Shown here piece after piece: positions 1 to 7,379 of a stretch of DNA of 64,000 nucleotides (positions are counted from its first letter, which is position 1; each line of letters begins with the position of its first letter). The position numbers were made by a program, and so were the translations under genes. This DNA comes from Methanobacterium_B sp963825335 (GTDB lineage: Archaea; Methanobacteriota; Methanobacteria; Methanobacteriales; Methanobacteriaceae), in assembly GCA_963825335.1 (NCBI GenBank), contig CAWGSP010000001.1:124001-188000 (forward strand), in the 5' to 3' direction. Below the pieces are notes generated by a model. That model made no database searches and had not been told where the DNA came from. It saw only the letters and a program-made list of their open reading frames with translations.

Positions 1-69
1 TTGATAGTGAATTTATTTTCGTTATTAATATTATTAATATTTAAATGGTTTAATTTTTTATTATAATAG

Positions 70-216
70 ATAACAGTATATGTTCTTGAAGATCTATCAG
101 CTATTGTTCAGGATATGATTAACCATTCTCAAGATGCCCAGACATTAATAACAGATTTTAGTGAAGATATTGAAGCTCTTAATCTACTAGAAAGTGTAGG
201 CGTCTTAGCATATTAA
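70..216 (+). pseudogene. Possible coding remnant without a start
   Basis: An open stretch follows a TAG at 67-69 and ends at TAA 214-216. It encodes about 48 residues with protein-like composition (acidic, with Leu/Ile helix-like spacing). The only in-frame ATG is at 115 and has no obvious ribosome-binding site. It may be the tail of a decayed gene. No family is recognised and it could be chance. Confidence 0.25.
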
Positions 217-353
217 CAACTCAATTAATTGCTAAATCTTTAAATGAGAATATTAACAACTCATTTTATATTTTTTTTTATTCTAATTTTTTTTAGAAAT
301 AAATACATTTTTTTCTGTTGATGTATCATAACTATAAACGGAGGAATAAAACA

Positions 354-524
354 ATGAATCTTGGAAGATTAGATGAAAAATGTCCTAAATGTGGTTGTAA
401 AGACAAGACACTAAAAAGAGATATTGAACCAGAATATCATGCAAGGGCTAAAACTGGTGCTCTTCTTTGTAGTAAATGTGGATATGTATTTAAAAGTAAA
501 GAGGACGGTGAATGTAAGGAGTAA
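354..524 (+). CDS. Small zinc-ribbon protein, 56 aa
   Basis: This encodes a 56-residue protein with two CxxC knuckles (CPKCGC near the N-terminus, CSKCGY near the C-terminus), the pattern of a single zinc ribbon. I chose the ATG at 354 over upstream in-frame ATGs at 318 and 321 because GGAGG at 340-344 is well spaced from it and the protein then starts just ahead of the first knuckle. It stands alone, with no same-strand neighbour. Zinc ribbons of this size usually bind nucleic acid or protein, but nothing shows a specific role. Confidence 0.7.
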   Translation: MNLGRLDEKCPKCGCKDKTLKRDIEPEYHARAKTGALLCSKCGYVFKSKEDGECKE

Positions 525-532
525 ATCTATTT

Positions 533-718
533 TTAAAATTGGATATTTTTTTGACTAACCAATTTATATTCGGATGCACCATAAGTTGATAAACCATATA
601 ATTCGTAATTGATTGACGAAATATCGAATTTAACTGTTTATTGTTGTATTCCATTCACAGCATTCTCCGGTGTTACATGGAGATCGCATCCATCACCAAG
701 TGAACATTCATTTGCACA
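533..718 (-). pseudogene. Remnant of a Cys-containing small protein
   Basis: Read on the minus strand, this is a protein-like frame with a Cys-rich start (CANEC and GCDLH) continuing to a stop at 533-535. It is interrupted by one in-frame TAA at 638-640. No start codon fits upstream. The C-terminal half is rich in Tyr, Ser and Leu. It lies just downstream of the truncated POT transporter on the same strand. I do not recognise the family. Confidence 0.35.
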
Positions 719-784
719 TCTAAAATAATAAAATTTTAGGAACCATAAAACCTATTCATTATCTATTTTATCATCATCTATGGA

Positions 785-2074
785 TTATCTGATCCCACTC
801 ATCATATTTTCGAGCCTTTTTCTTATTATGAATAATAAAACTGCCCCTAAAATTGACATGACAACAAATATGCTGAAGAAAGATGAAAATCCAGTTATGG
901 GAATGCCGAGCATAGTCGAGATCTGAGCACGTGTTGGATCAGGGTACAAACCACTTAACTGTCCAGCAAGTATGTTTGCAATTGCACTTGTAAGGAACCA
1001 GATCCCCATAAGAAGACAAATAAATCGGGCAGGAGAAAGTTTAGATACCATAGATAACCCTATGGGAGAAGTGCAAAGTTCACCAAATGTAAAAAATACA
1101 TATGCACCAACCAGCCACAGGGGACTGATACTAGCAGCACCAGCATCCAGTGTTTTTGAACCCACCACCAGGATAATGAAACCAACCGAAAGCAACAATA
1201 AACCCGCTACCATTTTGAGAGGAATAGAAGGTTCTCTTCCCATATCTCTCAATTTCAACCATAAAGCTGCGAAAATTGGTGCAAATATAAGTATAGCAAG
1301 GGGATTAACTGACTGGAACCATGCAGCAGGTATGATATAATTAATAGATGTCACAGCCCGATCAATGTGTTGTTCAGCTAGAAAAGTTAAAGAAACACCT
1401 GCCTGTTCAAATGCAGCCCAAAAAAATATATTAACGCTTGCAAGGATGACTATCACAGCGATTCTCTGCTTTTCAACCCAAGTCAAGGAATTATCATGAT
1501 TTCCATGGCCGCAGTCATGATTAGGAACAAACCCCACCGATTTACCCGCTGGATTTACCAGATATCTATTTCTGCCCAGTATGAAAATTATCAAGCCTAA
1601 AATCATACCGATACCCGCTGCTAGAAATCCATAAACGAAATCAGCAGGATTGCCAGTATCACCCAGGCCACCAACAATAATGGGAGAAATTAAAGCACCA
1701 ACATTTATCCCCATGTAGAATATGGTGAAGGCCGAATCCCTACGATCATCATTACTTGAGTATAAAAATCCAACCATTGAAGAAATATTGGGTTTGAAAA
1801 ATCCATTGCCCATCACCAGTAAAAACAGTCCTAACAGGAAGAACATAGTCTGATAGTTGAAGCTAAAAAATGAATTGGTCAACTCAGTTTGAGGAAAATA
1901 AAGATAACTGCTGAATGCCAGTGAAAATTGTCCCAAAGCCATGAGCAGTCCGCCCACAACAATAGATTTCCTGTTCCCCCAATACTTGTCGGCTACATAA
2001 CCACCGAGCAGCGGTGTTAAATAGATCAATCCTGTGTAGTAACCATATACACTCGATGTGAACGTTGTGGTGTA
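785..2074 (-). pseudogene. POT/PTR peptide transporter, C-terminal part (disrupted)
   Basis: This encodes 429 residues of a proton-dependent oligopeptide transporter of the major facilitator superfamily, with about a dozen hydrophobic segments. It begins at the loop before TM2 (family signature YTGLIYLTPLLGGYVADKYW) and lacks TM1 with the proton-coupling ExxERFxYY motif. Upstream in frame there is a stop almost at once, and the only possible start is a TTG at 2075-2077 contributed by foreign DNA. The missing 39 codons are at 44717-44844. Joined through the shared 11-bp core, the two parts make an in-frame protein of about 468 residues, normal for the family. The gene was therefore split by insertion of the 42.7-kb element and is probably not functional as it stands. 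Confidence 0.92.
2064..2074. repeat. Left attachment core (attL)
   Basis: The sequence GTTGTGGTGTA forms the junction between POT coding sequence on the left and element DNA on the right. An identical copy is at 44717-44727. On the minus strand it encodes the Tyr-Thr-Thr-Thr stretch of the transporter. The element side begins CAATAATT, one arm of the imperfect inverted repeat that would flank the core in the excised circle. Confidence 0.85.
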
Positions 2075-2156
2075 CAATAATTTCTAATAAGTCAATGTTT
2101 TATGCTAATTTTCAATTTTTAAAAAAGTATTTATTCTACAGAACAATATCCTCATT

Positions 2157-3311
2157 ATGGATTCATCAACTGATACACTAGTTCTAACATTTTTACAATC
2201 AAGGGATCTTGCAGAAATAACTGCAAAACAATATAAACACGTTATCAAATTATATTCTAATTTTATAAACTTATCACCTTCTGATTTTATATCTGAAGCA
2301 GAAGATGAAGAAGAAGATCGTATAAGAATGCGTAAACGTAAAATTAATAAATATTTATTCGAGTTTAATGAACATCTGAAAAGTTTAGATTATCTCTGTG
2401 TGAGTACAATTAATGAATACAATACAAAAATTAGATCATTTTATGGATATTATGATATTGAACTTCCAAAGATGCGACCTCGAAATAAAAAACAGAAAAT
2501 TGAATCAATATCAGATATTCCAAAAAAAGAAGATATAACATATACACTTCAATTTACGAATCCAAAATATAAAGCAATAATATTACTTATGGCATCTTCA
2601 GGAATGGGTCGGAGTGAGATATTATCACTTAAAATCAATGACTTCTTAAAGAGTATTGCAGCAGGGTACAAATTAATTAATATTAAACAATTCGATATAG
2701 ATGAGTTGATTAATCTCAAAGAAAAAATTACAAAAAATAATGAATTAATTATACCCACATGGAATATTACACGTAAAAAAACAAACACACCATATACAAC
2801 ATTTAGTAGTCCTGAAAGTGTAGCTGCAATAATTGAATATCTACGCTTAAGTCCCCCTAAAAATATTGAAGATTCATTATTTAGGAGTACACGTAATCCA
2901 GATAAACCTATAACCGAAAATGGTTTTTCAACTTATTTTTATAGATTAAATGAACGTGCAGGATTTGGTAAACCAAATCATCAAAACTTTTTCAGATCCC
3001 ATAATCTACGTAAATTTTTTACAACAGTACTTTATCATAATGATTTAAATCAACTAAGTATAGACTGGTTATTAGCTCATAAAATAAACCGTACAACCGA
3101 AGCTTATTTTAAATCAGATACCAACAAACTCAAAGAACAATATACCACATGTATAAAAGATTTAAGTATCGAAGATGTAGAAGTTCACACACTTAAAAGT
3201 CCAGAGTTTAAAAAACTCGAAGATGAATTAAATACAAACAAAATAGAAATGAAAATAATGAAAGAAGCTATAGAAATGCTAAAAACCCAAAATGAAGCAC
3301 GAAAATCTTAA
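2157..3311 (+). CDS. int: Tyrosine recombinase / integrase
   Basis: This 384-residue site-specific recombinase is predicted to integrate and excise the surrounding element. An N-terminal SAM-like DNA-binding region (about residues 5-95) is followed by a catalytic domain. The tetrad is visible: Arg in the GMGRSEIL segment, HxxR in HNLRKFF, His in LLAHKIN and the Tyr nucleophile in TTEAYFKS. A charged, coiled-coil-like tail (about 340-384) follows. It starts 83 bp from the attL core and reads into the element, the usual place for an integrase. The ribosome-binding site is weak. A long hairpin follows about 215 bp downstream. Confidence in the family is high; that it acts on this site is inferred from position. 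Confidence 0.9.
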   Translation: MDSSTDTLVLTFLQSRDLAEITAKQYKHVIKLYSNFINLSPSDFISEAEDEEEDRIRMRKRKINKYLFEFNEHLKSLDYLCVSTINEYNTKIRSFYGYYDIELPKMRPRNKKQKIESISDIPKKEDITYTLQFTNPKYKAIILLMASSGMGRSEILSLKINDFLKSIAAGYKLINIKQFDIDELINLKEKITKNNELIIPTWNITRKKTNTPYTTFSSPESVAAIIEYLRLSPPKNIEDSLFRSTRNPDKPITENGFSTYFYRLNERAGFGKPNHQNFFRSHNLRKFFTTVLYHNDLNQLSIDWLLAHKINRTTEAYFKSDTNKLKEQYTTCIKDLSIEDVEVHTLKSPEFKKLEDELNTNKIEMKIMKEAIEMLKTQNEARKS

Positions 3312-3527
3312 TAATATTATTTTCATAATAAATAATACAGTTGATAGTTCTCAGACGCTCTTCCAATACCGATATGCTATATAAAAGATAACGTAATTTT
3401 GTAAATTTATATAAAATCAAACTTGGCACTATACAAAACATACTTATACTTTCAAAGGAACTCATAAAGGGTAGAACATCTTTATGAGGCACATTGTTAG
3501 TAATAGTGCATCTGTTTTGTATTAAAT

Positions 3528-3572
3528 GGCAAGTAAGGGATCAGTTTTGGTCGAACATCCCCTTACTATGCC
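3528..3572. other. Long hairpin downstream of the integrase
   Basis: Arms GGCAAGTAAGGGAT and ATCCCCTTACTATGCC pair with only small bulges around a loop of about 15 nt. The hairpin lies in a 285-bp gap between int (stop at 3311) and the next small gene, with no U-rich tail directly after it. It could be a transcription end, an accessory recombinase site or an RNA element. The rest of the gap shows nothing else. Confidence 0.5.
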
Positions 3573-3596
3573 ATGCCAACTCGGGAGCTGACATAG

Positions 3597-3788
3597 ATGG
3601 ATATAGAAACAAATGTAAATAAAACTATCTATTATAAGAAAATTCTAAAAGAATTTAACGAACTAAAAGAAGAGTTTTACGTTAATATTAAGAAATTTAA
3701 AGCTCTAAAACACAATGATCCACAACGTTCTATTATATTAGATAATAACGATGCGATCATAGAAAAAGTTAATAAACTTATAGGCTGA
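3597..3788 (+). CDS. Small charged helical protein, 63 aa
   Basis: This 63-residue protein is rich in Lys, Glu, Asn and Ile with heptad-like spacing, so probably helical or coiled coil. A GGGAG at 3583-3587 is placed suitably before the ATG. It lies alone between the integrase and a minus-strand gene. Small proteins here could be excisionases or regulators, but there is no recognisable motif. Confidence 0.5.
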   Translation: MDIETNVNKTIYYKKILKEFNELKEEFYVNIKKFKALKHNDPQRSIILDNNDAIIEKVNKLIG

Positions 3789-3912
3789 TCTCAATGAGAT
3801 CCGCGATATATTCTAATTTTAATGGAATTAAAACGAGTGAGCGGAAGCTTGGATCGATTAAAAGAGAGGTTGTTGGTGTATATACTTGGGTATATACAAT
3901 TTTACTGAGCAG

Positions 3913-4248
3913 TTATTTATGTTCCTTTTCAATTTTAGATAGTGTATCCTGTAAGTTGTCGACTTTAAGAGTAATATCTTCTTTTAAAGTTTTGATGTTT
4001 TTTTCTAATAGATCTTTGTGTGCTAAGATTACCAGGTCGACTCCTTCAGTCACACCTGCGCGGATTGAATTTATTTCACCCATATTTTTAATCTCTTCAA
4101 GAAGTGCATATTTTTCCATAGGCACGTCTATTGTTACTTTTTTACTTCCTTCATTTACCATTATTACTTCCTCAACAATTTCTTGTGCTTCTATTGTAAC
4201 TTTAATCAACTCCCTCTTTGTGTTTGTACTCTTATATATTTTAGTCAC
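3913..4248 (-). CDS. Hypothetical helical protein, 111 aa, possible regulator
   Basis: The C-terminal third (about 75-111) has coiled-coil spacing of Leu/Ile/Val among Lys and Glu. The middle contains a short beta-alpha-like stretch (KKVTIDVPMEKYALLEEIKN) that resembles the strand-helix start of a ribbon-helix-helix fold but is not convincing on its own. Only GTG is available at the extreme 5' end; it lacks a clear ribosome-binding site, so the true start may be further in. It is divergent from the plus-strand regulator gene at 4689, and a perfect 19-bp palindrome (4279-4297) overlaps its promoter region. A DNA-binding partner of that regulator is possible but unproved. Confidence 0.6.
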   Translation of the reverse strand: MTKIYKSTNTKRELIKVTIEAQEIVEEVIMVNEGSKKVTIDVPMEKYALLEEIKNMGEINSIRAGVTEGVDLVILAHKDLLEKNIKTLKEDITLKVDNLQDTLSKIEKEHK

Positions 4249-4278
4249 CTTATATACTCTTTACTATTTTACTCTATT

Positions 4279-4297
4279 ACTCTTTATTATAAAGAGT
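4279..4297. promoter_or_regulatory. Palindromic operator-like site, copy 1
   Basis: ACTCTTTA-TTA-TAAAGAGT is a perfect inverted repeat with a 3-bp centre. It sits just upstream of the minus-strand 111-aa gene, in an area with several further TTACTC-like half-sites (4255-4280). With its right flank it is almost identical to the site at 5223-5242. A repressor-binding role is inferred from symmetry and location. Confidence 0.6.
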
Positions 4298-4588
4298 TAC
4301 TTTTATAAGGAAGGAGTAACAGATTACCGACTACATAACATTTTAGATCAGATTGTAAGAGGTCCTGATTTATGGTAACGAGGAATATTCTAGGAAAAAA
4401 TAAAAATGGTTTTATTCTCAAAGGTATGTCCAATAATAACCTAAAAACAGGATCTTTTTTCATTCAATCTATAACAAACTATATATACTATACAAATTAT
4501 AACTCAATTAGAAATAATAAATTCTTTTTTAAATATTTATTTTTAATAATAAAAAAACTGATTAAATTCAAATTTCATTTTTTATCAA

Positions 4589-4660
4589 AACTGTACGACA
4601 GTTTTTTAAAAAACTGTAAGACAGTTGTACCAACTGTAAGACAGTTTCTGTACGACAGTT
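4589..4660. promoter_or_regulatory. Array of four palindromic operators
   Basis: Three full copies of the 15-bp palindrome AACTGTAnGACAGTT lie at 4589-4603, 4612-4626 and 4632-4646. A fourth, shortened copy (CTGTACGACAG) is at 4648-4660. Centres are 23, 20 and 14 bp apart. The array ends 28 bp before the ATG of the 174-aa gene, directly ahead of its CTGGAGG ribosome-binding site (4674-4680). This arrangement suggests cooperative binding of a dimeric regulator, plausibly the product of the gene it precedes. Confidence 0.75.
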
Positions 4661-4688
4661 TTTTATTTTTAACCTGGAGGATCTAACA

Positions 4689-5213
4689 ATGTCAAAGTTA
4701 GTTCAATCTAGGATCAAACATGGTGAAGTTTGGGACGAATTTAGAGAAGCTGTTAACGAATTATACCCTAAACAACTTGGTTCTATAGGAGCTGAAGTAG
4801 AAGAGGCCCTTATTTTATGGATGAGGGAGAATGCTCCAGAAAGATATAAAAAATTATATGCCTCTCCAACTCCTTCCAATGATACTCCTGAAAATAAAGA
4901 TGAGAAATTTTTTTCTGATATACCAACAGTTGGAAATAAACATTACCAAGCATTATATAATTTTTTATTGGAGATTGCTCCAGGTCAAGAAGTTCATTTT
5001 AACGTAATTAAACAATTCGTTTCTAAACGAGGTAAAAGTGGAGAAGCCACTTTCCGTAAATATGCTGATACAATGCAAAAACATGGTATCATAACTCCAA
5101 TTGAGAAGAATTCTTACGGAGCTTCAGCATATGGTCGTTATAAAGTTTTAAAAGTTTTACACCATGGCCAAGCCATCCCCATTCAAGAATCTCCAAAATC
5201 TCATAATCCTTAG
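4689..5213 (+). CDS. Putative DNA-binding regulator, 174 aa
   Basis: Residues about 1-50 (VQSRIKHGEVWDEFREAV, then EVEEALILWMREN) read like a ribbon-helix-helix-like element seen in archaeal plasmid and virus proteins. Residues about 75-150 look like a winged-helix region, with a helix, a KRGKSGEATFRKYADTM recognition-like helix and a Tyr/Gly-rich wing. The start is fixed by CTGGAGG at 4674-4680. The gene sits directly behind four tandem palindromes and is bracketed by a second pair of repeated palindromes (4279, 5223), so autoregulation or a copy/immunity-control role is likely. I cannot name a family with certainty. Confidence 0.7.
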   Translation: MSKLVQSRIKHGEVWDEFREAVNELYPKQLGSIGAEVEEALILWMRENAPERYKKLYASPTPSNDTPENKDEKFFSDIPTVGNKHYQALYNFLLEIAPGQEVHFNVIKQFVSKRGKSGEATFRKYADTMQKHGIITPIEKNSYGASAYGRYKVLKVLHHGQAIPIQESPKSHNP

Positions 5214-5222
5214 TTACTCTTT

Positions 5223-5242
5223 AACTCTTTATTGTAAAGAGT
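5223..5242. promoter_or_regulatory. Palindromic operator-like site, copy 2
   Basis: AACTCTTTA-TTG-TAAAGAGTT is palindromic around a 3-bp centre. It lies 10 bp after the stop of the 174-aa regulator gene. The following ten bases match those after copy 1, so about 29 bp are repeated with one mismatch some 945 bp apart. It is either an operator for the small genes downstream or the far end of a duplicated or mobile cassette. Confidence 0.6.
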
Positions 5243-5282
5243 TACTTTTATATATTGGAAGTTACAGAGTTAGGTATAACAA

Positions 5283-5372
5283 GTGGTACAAAACTTGGAA
5301 GCCAAAAGTAGTGAGCCCAGGTACCATGAGCTGACTTGTAAAAACATACAGGCCGGTGATGATTGGTTTTAA
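5283..5372 (+). CDS. Possible tiny protein, 29 aa
   Basis: This GTG-initiated frame has balanced, protein-like composition (one Cys; ends GDDWF). It lies in a stretch distinctly richer in G and C than its surroundings. It overlaps the next tiny frame by 14 bp. The ribosome-binding site is poor, so it is tentative. The same stretch could instead be a structured RNA. Confidence 0.3.
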   Translation: MVQNLEAKSSEPRYHELTCKNIQAGDDWF

Positions 5373-5481
5373 TTGTGTCAATAGTTGGACCCTAAAGGCA
5401 GGGTGTAAGAAAAAGCTGAACGGGATGGGCGAGTCAGAAATAGGCTGTGATTTAGACGCAGCGGGCTACGTTACAGGGTAA
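5359..5481 (+). CDS. Possible tiny Cys-containing protein, 40 aa
   Basis: This ATG frame (preceded in frame by GTG) follows a GGCCGGTG stretch and overlaps the end of the 29-aa frame, suggesting coupled translation. It has three Cys (FNC, GCK, GCD) spaced through the chain. It has no recognisable family and too few residues for certainty. After it, 5482-5682 contains only AT-rich DNA with a short C-rich run near 5580 and no convincing gene. Confidence 0.33.
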   Translation: MIGFNCVNSWTLKAGCKKKLNGMGESEIGCDLDAAGYVTG

Positions 5482-5682
5482 AAGTGCAAAACTGCGAGAT
5501 GTGTTGAATATGAATTAAAAATTAAAATTTTCTTTATTTTTATTTTTAAACTGGAAATCTTACCAGGTCCGAATTATCTTATCCCCCAAACGATTTATTC
5601 ATTAGAAAACCTCCTAATATAAATCAAAAATGGGCCTGTAAGACCAGAATTTTAAATAAAAACTTTTTGTGAGATGATTTGA

Positions 5683-5850
5683 ATGATTGAGATGAAAAGA
5701 AGTGTTTTGAAAGATTTAAGACCTGTGAATGAAACTAGAGTATCTGAAATTGAAGAAGCTGAAATTGGGGCAGCATTCGAGGAATCACAGAAATTTAGAC
5801 GATTACAGAATTGGAGCCGACTAAATGAACAGAGGAGGCCAAAGCTATGA
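5683..5850 (+). CDS. Small acidic/basic protein, 55 aa
   Basis: This protein has an acidic centre (SEIEEAEIGAAFEE) and a basic tail ending RRPKL. The reading frame ends in ATGA with the next start, and AGAGGAGG inside its end serves that next gene. It is the first of a run of tiny, nearly touching plus-strand genes typical of a phage early region. No family is recognised. Confidence 0.5.
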   Translation: MIEMKRSVLKDLRPVNETRVSEIEEAEIGAAFEESQKFRRLQNWSRLNEQRRPKL

Positions 5851-5915
5851 GTTCAGCTGCATGGCTGCCTAGAGCTGAATTTGATGTTTTAGTCATGACG
5901 TATGGGCGGAGATAG
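5847..5915 (+). CDS. Possible 22-aa peptide
   Basis: The ATG overlaps the preceding stop (ATGA) and has AGAGGAGG at 5831-5838 as a strong ribosome-binding site. It ends at TAG 5913-5915, just before the 144-aa gene. The strong initiation signal argues for translation even though the product is tiny; it could be a leader peptide coupling translation to the next gene. Confidence 0.35.
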   Translation: MSSAAWLPRAEFDVLVMTYGRR

Positions 5916-5920
5916 ATGAG

Positions 5921-6355
5921 ATGCAAGCAAAAGAAGAAATAAAGGATGATGATTATTATGCTCGAAAACATGCAAAGGAACGGGCTGAAGACATGGAAGT
6001 AATCACTCCTAAGATTGACCGTTTATTACGAAATAATAAACTTGGAATCTCTTTAAAACGTTTCATTAAACGAGAATTAGAAGCTGATTATTCATTGTTT
6101 AATAAAACAACTGTACAAATTGTTAGGGTTGAAAGTCTTAGAAATGACCGTAAATTTAATGCGGTCATCAATTATCGGCCTTTAATGAGATATGATAATG
6201 GTAAGCTTGAAAAATATTCTTTTCCTTATCAAATAATTGTTGATAGGGCAGGACCATGGACTGGACGTTATGATGAAAATCAAGCGTTTAGTTGGAAGGA
6301 TCGAAAATGTCGGATTCATATAAATTACAAGATTGTTGAGAGTTACGGACTTTAA
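5921..6355 (+). CDS. Hypothetical phage-type protein, 144 aa
   Basis: The N-terminal region (about 1-55) is charged and helical. The C-terminal half is beta-strand-like, with many aromatic residues (YSFPYQIIVD, GPWTGRYDE, YKIVESYGL). GGCGGAG at 5905-5911 provides the ribosome-binding site. It lies in the same tight gene run as its neighbours. I do not recognise the family. A spacer of about 70 bp follows, with a small GATCG/CGATC hairpin near 6375-6400. Confidence 0.6.
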   Translation: MQAKEEIKDDDYYARKHAKERAEDMEVITPKIDRLLRNNKLGISLKRFIKRELEADYSLFNKTTVQIVRVESLRNDRKFNAVINYRPLMRYDNGKLEKYSFPYQIIVDRAGPWTGRYDENQAFSWKDRKCRIHINYKIVESYGL

Positions 6356-6427
6356 TTTTATTTTTCTTTTGAGATCGAGAGCTTTTACCGGCCCCGATCC
6401 CATCTACGCAAAGAGGTGATTAAAAAA

Positions 6428-6565
6428 ATGTTAACTTATCTTAAAATTTTAATTAACAGTTTAAAAGAAGGTTTCATTCATTTCAAAGACCATTTATTTC
6501 TAAATATTCAGATACACCGTCACGAGCAGGAAATGGAACGTAGAAAAGTTTTCAGGAGGAATTGA
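6428..6565 (+). CDS. Small basic protein, 45 aa
   Basis: This is a His- and Arg-rich short chain with a hydrophobic start. AGAGGTGATT about 8 bp upstream provides initiation. The frame ends inside the AGGAGG that serves the next gene, so translation is probably coupled. It has no recognisable family. Confidence 0.45.
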   Translation: MLTYLKILINSLKEGFIHFKDHLFLNIQIHRHEQEMERRKVFRRN

Positions 6566-6568
6566 ATA

Positions 6569-6796
6569 ATGAAAAATCCTATTGAAATTGAATTGGTTGA
6601 TGGTCCTTGCCCTAAATGTGGAAGACCATTACATAGAATTGGTTCATTTGAGGATCTTGGAGAATATGGTGAAAAGTGGAGAAAATATAAAATCTTCTGT
6701 AAATTTGATGATTATGAAAGTGATTGGATAGATGAAACTGAAGAGGAAGATTTAGAAGCAGAAGCAAATTCAAACTACATGAAGGAAGCGATATGA
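6569..6796 (+). CDS. Small acidic zinc-ribbon-like protein, 75 aa
   Basis: The protein contains CPKCG at about residues 14-18 and one further Cys at about 45, followed by a strongly acidic tail (ETEEEDLEAEAE-like). The second metal knuckle is therefore incomplete. AGGAGG at 6555-6560 precedes the ATG. It is embedded in the run of small phage-like genes. A nucleic-acid or protein-binding role is plausible. Confidence 0.6.
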   Translation: MKNPIEIELVDGPCPKCGRPLHRIGSFEDLGEYGEKWRKYKIFCKFDDYESDWIDETEEEDLEAEANSNYMKEAI

Positions 6797-6797
6797 A

Positions 6798-7016
6798 ATG
6801 ATACCAGAAAATCATTTTAGAATCAACAGTTTATATCACATCATGGCCACCATAGGAACAGAACAGGTCATGAAATTACGACGAATAGAGAAGTTTCCAG
6901 AGAATATAGAAGAATATCCTTTCTTCCCATTTTCAGGCCATATCGTGAACGGTACAAGAGCGTGCACACAAAATCAAAATGGTAAGTTTGAAATTTGCAT
7001 CTTAAAATCTATATAA
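6798..7016 (+). CDS. Hypothetical protein, 72 aa
   Basis: It starts 1 bp after the previous stop, with AAGGAAG upstream. The chain has mixed composition with a central Glu/Pro/Phe-rich segment and no recognisable domain. It ends directly ahead of a 27-aa membrane peptide gene. Confidence 0.45.
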   Translation: MIPENHFRINSLYHIMATIGTEQVMKLRRIEKFPENIEEYPFFPFSGHIVNGTRACTQNQNGKFEICILKSI

Positions 7017-7026
7017 GGTAAAGCTT

Positions 7027-7110
7027 ATGTGGTTGATTATTGCACCTGCATCCATTATTTGTTTTATTAATTTTTTAATTTTATCTGGTTTTTTTAAGAC
7101 TAAAGATTAG
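7027..7110 (+). CDS. Single-pass membrane peptide, 27 aa
   Basis: This is almost entirely hydrophobic (about residues 2-23) with a Lys-containing tail (FKTKD), i.e. one membrane helix with a probable cytoplasmic C-terminus. AAGGTAAAG upstream is a reasonable ribosome-binding site. Size and setting fit a phage holin-like or accessory membrane peptide, but function is unknown. Confidence 0.4.
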   Translation: MWLIIAPASIICFINFLILSGFFKTKD

Positions 7111-7123
7111 AGAGGTGTTGTTT

Positions 7124-7222
7124 TTGCATAAGTTTGATAGTGTGACTAGATTGGCTCTTGAAAAACAATTAGAACCACATGTACATCCGATTCATATGCT
7201 TATTGTGATTTCAAAAATTTGA
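7124..7222 (+). CDS. Possible 32-aa peptide (TTG start)
   Basis: GAGGTG at 7112-7117 precedes a TTG and an open frame rich in His and Leu. It continues the close gene spacing upstream and ends about 60 bp before the tRNA relic. The non-ATG start and small size keep it tentative. Confidence 0.25.
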   Translation: MHKFDSVTRLALEKQLEPHVHPIHMLIVISKI

Positions 7223-7282
7223 AGAAATTATTTTGATTCCATTATATAAACAGGAGAATTTTTGAATAAATTTATTATTTTG

Positions 7283-7344
7283 GGGTTGGTAGCTCAACGG
7301 ACAGAGCATGTGCACGATGGAAGGTTCAAGTCCTCCCCAATCCA
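7283..7344 (+). pseudogene. tRNA relic with a deleted anticodon arm
   Basis: A 7-bp acceptor stem (GGGTTGG with CCAATCC, one G-U), T8-A9, a perfect D arm (GCTC/GAGC with GG in the loop) and a T arm with TTCAAGT loop (GAAGG/CCTCC, one mismatch) are all present, followed by discriminator A. Only about 11 nt (7309-7319) remain where the anticodon arm and variable loop should give about 22, so no 5-bp stem and 7-nt loop can form. Total length is 62 nt. It cannot act as a normal tRNA and is best read as a deletion derivative of a phage or host tRNA. Confidence 0.75.
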
Positions 7345-7379
7345 TTCAGTAAACATAAATTTTTAGGAGTTGATATGAT

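Noticed and set aside
785..2077. POT transporter as an intact gene with a TTG start
   Set aside because: The TTG is in element DNA, TM1 and the ExxERFxYY motif are missing, and the missing part was found at 44717-44844.
3794..4378. A 194-codon plus-strand frame over the 111-aa minus-strand gene
   Set aside because: Composition is Ser/Leu/Phe-rich and shadow-like, there is no ribosome-binding site, and the minus-strand frame looks like a real protein with an operator ahead of it.
4372..4686. A 104-codon plus-strand frame running through the operator array
   Set aside because: It is Asn/Lys/Phe-rich as expected from AT-rich DNA and reads through four palindromes; it is non-coding regulatory DNA.
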